From Choristoneura fumiferana (Eukaryota; Arthropoda; Insecta; Lepidoptera; Tortricidae), in assembly GCF_025370935.1 (NCBI RefSeq), contig NC_133486.1, positions 1,691,942 to 1,755,941 of the forward strand: a DNA stretch of 64,000 bases, written 5' to 3'. How positions within the stretch are numbered: position 1 is the first letter of the stretch; each line of letters begins with the position of its first letter. Positions 56,803-64,000 of this stretch are shown here, piece after piece. A model generated the notes under the pieces. It saw only the letters and a program-made list of their open reading frames with translations, was not told the DNA's origin and did not search any database. The position numbers were made by a program, and so were the translations under genes.

Positions 56803-57014
56803 CTTCGCCTCGCCGCCTGGCAACGGAGGCACCACTATTTCGGGCACCTTGATCCTATAGGGGTCGTAGTTGACAGGCTGGGGGTCCCTGGGGCACTCGC
56901 AGCGCCAGGAGGGGGGCGGGGGGTCGGGCTTGGGCCACGGTTCGATGTTCCTGTTCTCTGTTTGGGGCACGTTACTACACCCCTTGTCCTTGGAGCAGCA
57001 AGCCTTGTGAGTTC
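56803..57014 (-). CDS. second exon of the unrecognised Cys/Pro-rich gene
   Basis: 212 bp in phase with both neighbours. HKACCSKDKGCSNVPQTENR, then WPKPDPPPPSWRCECPRDPQ, then PVNYDPYRIKVPEIVVPPLP. Donor GTAATT, acceptor GCCAACAG. The Cys pairs (CC, C, CEC) suggest metal binding or disulfides. A truncated Helitron 5' end begins 12 bp upstream of the acceptor, so the pyrimidine tract of this intron lies in transposon sequence. Confidence 0.65.
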
Positions 57015-57025
57015 CTGTTGGCGAA

Positions 57026-57130
57026 TCCCGCTAATATTTTAAATGCGAAAGTTTGTAAGTCTTACCTCTGTATATCTAAACCGCTGAACAGATTTAAATG
57101 AAAGGCTATACCCGTGTAAGGGAACAAAAT
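57026..57130 (+). mobile_element. Helitron 5' fragment
   Basis: TCCCGCTAATATTTTAAATG, then GCGAAAGTTTGTAAG and CTAAACCGCTGAACAGATTT, the standard 5' part of non-autonomous lepidopteran Helitrons. The 3' end was not found. Confidence 0.55.
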
Positions 57131-57944
57131 ATGCCCCTGACGTTATTAGCCAATGAATATATCCTATGTATTGGTAATAATGCTAGTTATTAATCTGCCA
57201 AGTTTTATCTCATAATTATTGACTGACGATGTCACTTGAAAGTTTTTTTTACTTTTCTAAATATCTTGAAAACTACTGGTCCGTTTCTTTTGTGATTAAC
57301 GTATGTTGTTAATGGCATGAAGAGGAATAAATTCGCAACACACAAGACGTCTCTAGGTCAACATTAACTTGGTCATTTTTGATGTCAAATATTTCAAACT
57401 TTTTTTTTTTGACACTTGTGAGTGAGTCAGCGACACCCATTTTTTTACACTGATGTGACATCTCTTTCCGTACAAATATATATTGGTCTGAAATCAGTCG
57501 GCTTGGAGCAACATGGTGATATTTTAAAAAACTTTAGGTGCCTAATAGTACAGGATAGTCAATCCCTAGAATGTACTCCATAACGGACTATAGGTACGCT
57601 TAAATAATCTGTAGAGATTTATATAAAATATCAATATAGTCGTAGTACGTGTATACCTTGGTGATGTACTAGGCCGGTATACTCAAAATTAAAAAAAATC
57701 ACCATGTTGCTCCAAGCCGATTGATTTCAGACCAATATATATTTGTACGGAAAGAAGATGTCAGTGTGATTTTTATTGAAAAACAATATAGTAAGGACCA
57801 CAAAAAGCCAAGGTCCAATCAGGATTGAAGAAGCAAAAGAATATAGCGATTTACATTGTTTTGGTTTTATAAGTAAGTAATACTAAGCGTTTTTCAATAA
57901 AAAAAAGACTCGTCAAGATTGTTTATCCTTTTCTAATCCCATTT

Positions 57945-58151
57945 TCCCACTAATATCATACCTAAATGCGAGCGTTTGTCTGTTCTTCACGTGTAAACCG
58001 CTGAACCGATGTAGATGAAACGCGGTCTACAGATAGTTTGAGTAGCGGGGAACATGGGATTAGTTTTTATCCCGGCTAATTGCTTAGTTCCCGCGGGACA
58101 GTGAAAATAATTCTACGCGAAGTGCGAACGGAGTCGCGGGCAACAGGCTAG
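57945..58151 (+). mobile_element. non-autonomous Helitron
   Basis: Begins TCCCACTAATATCATACCTA and ends GAGTCGCGGGCAACAGGCTAG followed by T. TC/CTAG termini and internal AACCGCTGAACCGATGTAGA support the call. 207 bp, no ORF. Confidence 0.7.
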
Positions 58152-58284
58152 TGTTAAATAGATGGTAGGTATAGGTAGAGACATTCACGATGACGCGTGC
58201 CGTGGTTGTTATTACAATGCTAATGTTTAATTTTGACAAAATCACGCGTCTTCGTGGATGGCACTAGGTATACTGTAGACTCAC

Positions 58285-58395
58285 CGAATCCGGCAATAAA
58301 ATTCTTCAGGTTACTGTTGGTTATGTCAAAGACATTAGGGGAGAGATGCCTCGCGTGGCAACAACATCTTATCGGGTTGCCCAACATTTTGTAAT
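58285..58395 (-). CDS. first coding exon of the unrecognised Cys/Pro-rich gene
   Basis: Acceptor AAACTTCAG; ATG at 58385-58387 gives MLGNPIRCCCHARHLSPNVF, then DITNSNLKNFIAGF and a GTGAGT donor in phase with 56803-57014. The exon upstream of the ATG also reads open (YK), so translation could begin further upstream. With this start the spliced product to the stop at 54057 is 192 residues. Confidence 0.55.
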
Positions 58396-58860
58396 CTGAA
58401 GTTTTGAGAATAAAAACGGTAACACAGAATTTTTTTAGGATTTACTAAGTATTATTTTTAATTTGTTTTAGGTGAGGTCAAAAAGTTTGTCGGCATTTTG
58501 AAAGAATCACGAAAATTTCTTGACGTTTGTTTGAAAATCGAATAAGGCGGATGGATTTGGTTTTTTTATTTTTAAACGGCGGGTGTTATTAAATTTATCG
58601 AAAGGTTGTCGTTGGGTTGTCGAAAGGTTATAATCTCTTTGGTTATCATTTATAATGTTAAATACATAAATACCAAATAAATACTTATTATTATAAAGCG
58701 GTTAATATTACGAGCCGAGCAGCAATGGTAATATTTAGAGAGAAAGAAACAAAAAATACATTTATTCGTGACAACGTGGGATAAAAATAAACAAGAAAAA
58801 AATGCTCATGACATGAAATGGTCCTAAGTCGGTAAACTGGAGGTGTTGCGAACGGCGCTG

Positions 58861-58986
58861 CAGGGCTACTACGAAACTCGAAGTTCGTGTCGTGCGGTCA
58901 CTCTGACACTTATACCATTTTATGCGAGAGCGAGAGGGACGGTACGATCCGAACCTCGTGTTTCGAGTTTCGTAGTAGCCCTGCTG
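58861..58986. repeat. hairpin MITE (GGGCTACTACGAA), copy 5
   Basis: AGGGCTACTACGAAACTCGA ... TCGAGTTTCGTAGTAGCCCT. Confidence 0.75.
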
Positions 58987-59047
58987 ATCTTCTTTTCTGT
59001 TCATCTAAATTAAACACAATAAAAAACAGTGAACCCACAGATTACAA

Positions 59048-59072
59048 CACACACACACACACACACACACAC
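59048..59072. repeat. (AC)n microsatellite
   Basis: Twelve or so uninterrupted AC units. A shorter GT run is at 160-174. Confidence 0.9.
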
Positions 59073-59335
59073 CAGTATTACAATGATTACCCAAATAGGC
59101 ATAGGCCAGTCTCCTTTACCCTTTTGGGTAAAAAAAAAAGAAACAAATTTGTCGTTGAATTTATGTGGGCTCATCTTGGGCTCCTCAATCCGTCACCAGT
59201 GCTGCCAACGTAGGCTATTTGTCGCCAATTGGCTACTCAAATTGGAAATCGGCGACGTAAAATTCTAAATGGCGACTGGTCGCCTGTGGGTCGCCTTTTA
59301 GGCTACTTGAAGGACAAGGTCCTCATAGTACTTGA

Positions 59336-59705
59336 ACGAAAGAATCATAATCGCAATAATGTACGACATGATAATCCGAAGCATTATTGCTTCCGATTAT
59401 CATGCCGTACTTTATCATGGTCGCGCATTATCAGGGCGTACAAAATATTGCGCGCGCTGTAACGTACGTAGTGATAATGTACGACGTGATAATCTGAATC
59501 CAATCGATTCGAATGAATAGACATTTTTCGCCGCGAATCGAGCGAGCGCAGCGAGCGAGATCGATATAGTCGGAGCAGATCCGACCCGGCCGGGTTAGGT
59601 TCAATTCGTTAGGTATTTTTTTTTATTCCAATCACGAAAATCGGAAGATATAATGCTTCGGATTATCACGTCGTACATTATTGCGCGTACATAATTGGTT
59701 CCCTG
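59336..59705. repeat. foldback MITE (GTACGACATGATAATCCGAA arms)
   Basis: ATAATGTACGACATGATAAT near 59355 and GGATTATCACGTCGTACATT near 59663 are inverse, with further internal copies of TGTACGACGTGATAATC. Complex palindrome. Confidence 0.6.
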
Positions 59706-60069
59706 CTAGTTCTGTACGGGGTGAAATAAAACTGATCTAAGTCACACAACAGTTAACATACTAATATTTTGGATAATCTTACAGCCCCTTAGAGTTATGA
59801 AATTTGATTAATATCTGATCTGGAAAAACACATAGGCTACTTTTTTAGGCGATTTCAGTTTAAATTTAGCTACATTAGGCTACCAACTAGCTGTGAAAAA
59901 TGGCGATATCAGGTTCCGAGTTGTTGGCAACACTTTCCGTCACCTAACCTGTAAAGTAAGATCCGTCTTGGATCCGTCCGTCGCTTAGATAGAGGGGTCA
60001 TTGAGGGGAATAATAATAAATTCTAAATTGATAACGGGTATCTGGTAGTGAAAATATAGGTTACTTTAC

Positions 60070-60140
60070 TTGCGTTTCAGTTTCAAATTCTCCTCCGTCG
60101 ATTGATGTTAGTGTGTTTTTGATGTTCTGCTTCTGCAATT
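60070..60140 (-). CDS. possible upstream exon (71 bp)
   Basis: Acceptor TTTTGTTTCAG and donor GTAAAG bracket LQKQNIKNTLTSIDGGEFET ETQ. Only this frame is open. Its phase does not fit the exon at 58285-58395 directly, so an unseen small exon would be needed, or the two belong to different transcripts. Confidence 0.4.
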
Positions 60141-61681
60141 CTGAAACAAAATGTACCTACATTCAGTGAAAAAAAACAGTGAGATTGAGATGTTTTGTGC
60201 AAATAGAAAACAAGGGTTCTTGGTATACTCTTTTAGATGTTATCCTGGTTAAGTAATAATGTCGCTTTTATGGTACTGTTTGTCGTCTTTGGTCGGGTCT
60301 TGTCGTCTCAATCATCACTTCTATCGCATGAAAATCGTATATGATCTTGTTATCGTAATAATTTGTGTCGGTCAAATGAGGATCAAACTATAGATCATAT
60401 AATCTTCTATTGTTCGTTTTTTGGCATCAGAATATCTGGTCCCGCATTCTGTTCAGAGCTTTAAAGAATCATTCTACATAATGAACCACTGTTCAACTTC
60501 ATTGTATCAATTGTAAAAGAAATTTAATTATTGTCATACTTGTACAGAGCTGTAATCTTGCTTAATTCCATATTTTCTATCGTTAGTATAGTTAAAATAG
60601 TTAAAAAAAAAGTGAAATTAATCATGATTTTACATATTTATGACAAATATATCAGTGTGATTTCTAATTATAATACAGTTTAATTAATACCACAACAACA
60701 TAATACGATAGTCAACAAAAAATATTTTATGAATTACAAAGTTTTATTTTGCAAGCCTGTTCTGTCGCTGTGTTTGAGGATATCCTGAATTTGTGTGATC
60801 CTCGGTGGCAATGGCAGCCTATTCTTCACAGAATCCCAGCTCCGTCCTCGGAGCCGAGGGCTTTGATGTGCCTCCTTGAGCCTCACATCCTTATGGACGC
60901 TGCTCTTTTGACTGAGATGTACTCTTATGTACTTTTACTTTTAGCCATTTGTGGTTTAATTTTGATGTTGTTTTTTTAAGAAGTTGTTGTGTTCCGTGTC
61001 CAGGGCTCCGTCACAGGAAATGACTAAAGGAGTAAATGACGCTCTAAAGTCTTCAGCAGCATGGTCGTATTAAAAATATTGTGCAATTTCTATTAATAAT
61101 TCTCAATTTACAATTTCTCAACGGTTCGCTGTTTAGCCATGAGGTCAACATATTATAATAATTCAAAAAGTTCAATTCATAGAAGATGGAAACAGTGACC
61201 TAAAGAAACACTATGGTGAAGCAGTTGACGCAGGTATCCAATTTTCTTTTTAATGCTACGATTGATTACACATTTATTGCATTTTGATGCATGAATGAAC
61301 ATGTCAGTTATAAAAAAAATATTTATTTATTCCAACAAAAAATTACAGCATTACAGTTTAGACACCAAAGCGCTGTAAAATTCAAATTATACAAAACAGA
61401 AATACATAAAATACATAAAAAAAACTATGAATAGTTAGGGACACCACATTACCACATTGAAATTCATAAAGACTAAAGACTTGAGCCAAGAGGGACATGA
61501 TACCCCGAAAATCATATCACCGGAATGCCTGCTGCCACAACTGTCAAACCTGCACATGTAGTCTCTAAAATGATTATTACTATTTATGATACATATGATC
61601 TAACAAAAAATCAGTGAAGTGCAAAAAATCAAGGTTTTTCATATCTGCCGATGCTCATATGTACATATGTGCCTTCACTAA
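60141..61681. other. non-coding stretch
   Basis: AT-rich, no supported exon. The plus-strand frame 60749-60979 (76 codons, hydrophobic end VLLLLAICGLILMLFF) has no recognised relatives and no splice context, so it is not called. Confidence 0.35.
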
Positions 61682-61900
61682 TCCATACTAATATTATAAA
61701 TGCGATAGTGTGTGTGTTTCTATGTTTGTTCGTCTTTGACGTCGAAGCGGAGCGCCGGATCGACGTGACTTTTAGCATAGAGATAGTTTATGGGCCCGAG
61801 TGACATAGGCTACTTTTTATCCCGGGAAAAAGCACAGTTCTCGAGGGAACATCGCGCGATAACCGAATTCTATGCGGGCGAAGCCGCGGGCAAAAGCTAG
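61682..61900 (+). mobile_element. complete non-autonomous Helitron
   Basis: A|TCCATACTAATATTATAAATG start and GCGGGCGAAGCCGCGGGCAA, then AAGCTAG|T end, with the stem GCGGGCGAAGCCGC just before CTAG, the Helitron 3' hairpin. 219 bp. The body (GTTTATGGGCCCGAGTGACA, TAGGCTACTTTTTATCCCGG) is the common lepidopteran type. Confidence 0.88.
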
Positions 61901-62029
61901 TATGTTTTAAAAGCCTATCATATTTTGCATTTCTAGTTTTTTCAGTAATTGAAGATTTCATTGAACAGCAAAATAAAAGCAGTTCGTTGTTATGTTACCT
62001 TTTTTATTTATTTACATCAATCAATCAAA

Positions 62030-62200
62030 TCAGCCCACTGCTGATAAAGGCCTTCAAAATGGCATTTTCACGCCACTTTGGCCAGTCCTGTGCCAGTCAC
62101 TTCCACAGGTTACCAGCGGACTGCCAGATGTCATCCGACCAACGGGGCTGGGTCTGCCCATGGTTCTTTGGCCTAATCTTGGCCACACACTCTTTATTAA
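62030..62200 (-). pseudogene. RTE-type LINE: RT C-terminal end
   Basis: Minus strand reads PRWSDDIWQSAGNLWK, an in-frame stop, LAQDWPKWRENAILKAF, then ISSGLI. The order RWSDDI...W...AQDRxxWRxxxEAF is the standard end of insect RTE reverse transcriptases. Broken by the stop. Confidence 0.7.
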
Positions 62201-62279
62201 AGTATGTAAACTTTGACAATATGTGATTGCAAAAGCTGCAACTTATGTGCGCCTGAAAAACTAAAGATCAAATTAAATA

Positions 62280-62460
62280 ATTGACGACCGCTTGTCCTTC
62301 AGTACATCTTCATTGTTTTCCACCACATTTGATGTGTCATTTGATATTTGGGCATTACTGCTTCGTTTCCAGCTCAAATGAGGGCCCAGATTGTGGGTGC
62401 CTTAGTTTTGGAATCTTGTAGAGAATCTGTGTGTTGTATGCCAGCACACATCCCAGGCAC
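62280..62460 (-). CDS. possible terminal exon, two coding-like frames
   Basis: After a good acceptor (TTATAATTGTAG, exon from 62460) one frame reads CLGCVLAYNTQILYKIPKLR, then HPQSGPSFELETKQ and stop. A second frame from about 62405 reads GTHNLGPHLSWKRSSNAQIS, NDTSNVVENNEDVLKDKRSS and stop. Both look protein-like, as if one indel shifted a real C-terminus. Family not recognised. Weak call. Confidence 0.3.
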
Positions 62461-62557
62461 TACAATTATAAAACAAATTATTTAGGCTTGATGTTTGTGT
62501 GTTACATTATTCTTACATTGAACAATGGCTCCAATGTAATTTTTAATCCTCTATTTT

Positions 62558-63165
62558 TTATATCAGACTTTCTTTCAGTAGTGCATAAACTGAGGAGTCT
62601 CCGTCTCCGACAAAATTTAAATATTGGACTCTATGCATCTCTTGGCTTCTCTGAAATCCTTCTTCTAGGATAACTGGCTCTATGCCCTTGGATTGGATGA
62701 TTTTTTGAAGCACATGTGCTCTGGCACTAGCTTATTTTCTTTTTCATAAATGTGGCAGTGATAATGATTCATTAATCAAATAATTCATTTTGTATGCCTA
62801 CAAACAGACTTTTTTTGGTTTCTTTCTCAATAATGCACGCCTAAAATATATAAGAGTTATAATTATTTTAAGAGTAGAAATGGTTGATTTGTTAGAAAAA
62901 AAGTGAATATTGGATTTCTAAAAATAAGGAACAAAAAAAAACCGAAACTGAAACATACATTCATTAATTCACAGATATGGATCTGCACACACGTTTTGGC
63001 TACGCTAATACTCGTCTAAATCCAATCACGATCACCATCGAAATACTGAATACTATTTGCATGTGTTCTTTTTCTATGGCTCAGATGATCCTTCCAACAT
63101 CACCTAATAATTTCCCAGTCCGGCGAAATGCGTTTACTGATATTGTAGGTATGTCCATCTAATTT
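62558..63165 (-). pseudogene. Mutator-like transposase-domain family fragment
   Basis: Blocks in order on the minus strand: PTISVNAFRRTGKLLGDVGR (from about 63160), then after an intron-like gap ending ATATTTTAG, ACIIEKETKKSLFVGIQNE (62840 down), CHIYEKENKLVPEHMCFKKS (62758 down) and VILEEGFQRSQEMHRVQYLN, FVGDGDSSVYALLKES, ending at TAA 62558-62560. This order (GxxxG...C.IC...H.CFKNW...I..GF...IGDGDSS) is that of the Mutator-like transposase domain in multicopy insect proteins. Frame changes near 62715 and 62780 show decay. Confidence 0.6.
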
Positions 63166-64000
63166 GTGATGTGAGGATTTATTGTTCTATGCTTAACAAA
63201 TTTCTTTGGACAGTAGAAAGTGAAAAAACTGATGTGGAAGTTCTAAAAAAAATTAAGTGTTTTGATCGTGATGGTACCGCCATTACTTCATTTGTATACA
63301 AAAATAGGTATTGAATATACGCATATGTACAAAATCATATAAGTGAGGAGTACTAATTGTGATTAAGTCAAGAAAAAGATATTATAATTACACGGCTATG
63401 CAGCAGTCTGTTACTCAACTCAGTTTTAAGTCGCATCTTCAATATCGGTAGAAATAACCATGATAATGAAACCTACTTGTAGTTGGATATCAAACTTAAA
63501 TACTGCCAACTGGCCAGAAAGCATGCCATTAGTATGTCTGCGTTTAAAAATATTAAGTGGTTAAACATACTACGTCACATACTTAGGGTGTATTACACTT
63601 GAGATTTTTCTACTTATGATTTTTCTTAAATAACGATTATCTCAAAAACGGGTTGTTATAGGACTACATGTTATACTACTTTATATACTCCAATTGGGCT
63701 CTAAAATCGATGGTTAAAATCCCTCGGGTTATTCGGGCCCACGGTGTATAATTGTGAACGCAACCGTTTATGGTCAGCGCTACCAACAAAACACGACATT
63801 GACATTGAGCTTGTCCATGTTCTCTTTGAACACGTGGTCACCACTTTACAAATTGTTAAGATGGTAAATAAAACGAGTGTTCAGTGTGTCTGCTTTAATT
63901 GTCTAAAACTCATTAGATTATTTTATCGAATTATCAGTAGCATATACCTATTTGTAGTCTTTCTTTTTTTTGAAATTCCATTTTTACACGTTCATATTTT
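63166..64000. other. non-coding; possible LTR edge at right end
   Basis: No gene supported. On the minus strand near 63845 AATTTGTAAAGTGGTGACC resembles the primer-site context at 18447 and 26848, preceded by an AT-rich LTR-like stretch (63850-63990). The element, if real, would be truncated. Confidence 0.3.

Noticed and set aside
59029..59268. ORF with a His-Thr repeat
   Set aside because: It is the (AC)n microsatellite read in frame.

Overview
The window is nuclear DNA of an insect, almost certainly a moth or butterfly. The evidence is a tRNA-derived SINE whose tail runs into the CATCATCATC / ACGTCCCACTGCTGGGC block typical of Lepidoptera, Helitrons with lepidopteran-type ends (TC...ACTAATATTATAAATGCG at 5', GCGGGCAAAAGCTAG at 3'), many short foldback MITEs, and intron-split genes with GT-AG junctions. 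It holds no bacterial operon, rRNA gene or CRISPR array. An assembly gap of 405 N lies at 19596-20000.

Region 1 (1 to about 27000) is a mobile-element graveyard. In order it holds two direct copies of a Merlin/ISXO2-type transposase around a gypsy-like gag scrap, a piggyBac scrap fused in frame to a rhabdovirus-like L fragment, a mariner, a decayed multi-exon gene of a multicopy insect family, a C2H2 gene fragment, a 2-kb endogenous rhabdovirus-like L (polymerase) fragment, a Tc1/IS630-like transposase, two nested and rearranged Ty3/gypsy elements, a second gypsy gag and integrase, and a BED-finger hAT transposase with one frameshift. Nearly all these coding remnants lie on the minus strand, as expected for a one-strand piRNA-type locus.

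Region 2 (about 27000-30900) is mostly foldback MITEs plus one SINE with a perfect 9-bp target duplication.

Region 3 (30991-51421, minus strand) is the main host gene, a 13-exon homologue of mitochondrial apoptosis-inducing factor (AIF). All 12 junctions keep phase and give a 592-residue model. Its introns hold an intact 1.1-kb non-autonomous LTR element, a Helitron with a LINE inserted in it, a BEL/Pao fragment, a tandem array of coding-like units of about 250 bp, and many MITEs. Exon 4 ends 28 bp from a Helitron terminus.

Region 4 (53597-60140, minus strand) holds exons of a second host gene that I do not recognise (Cys- and Pro-rich, short). It lies upstream of AIF among five copies of a hairpin MITE.

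Region 5 (60141-64000) is mostly non-coding, with a Helitron, an RTE-type LINE 3' end, a fragment of the Mutator-like transposase-domain family, and a possible retroelement primer site near the right edge.
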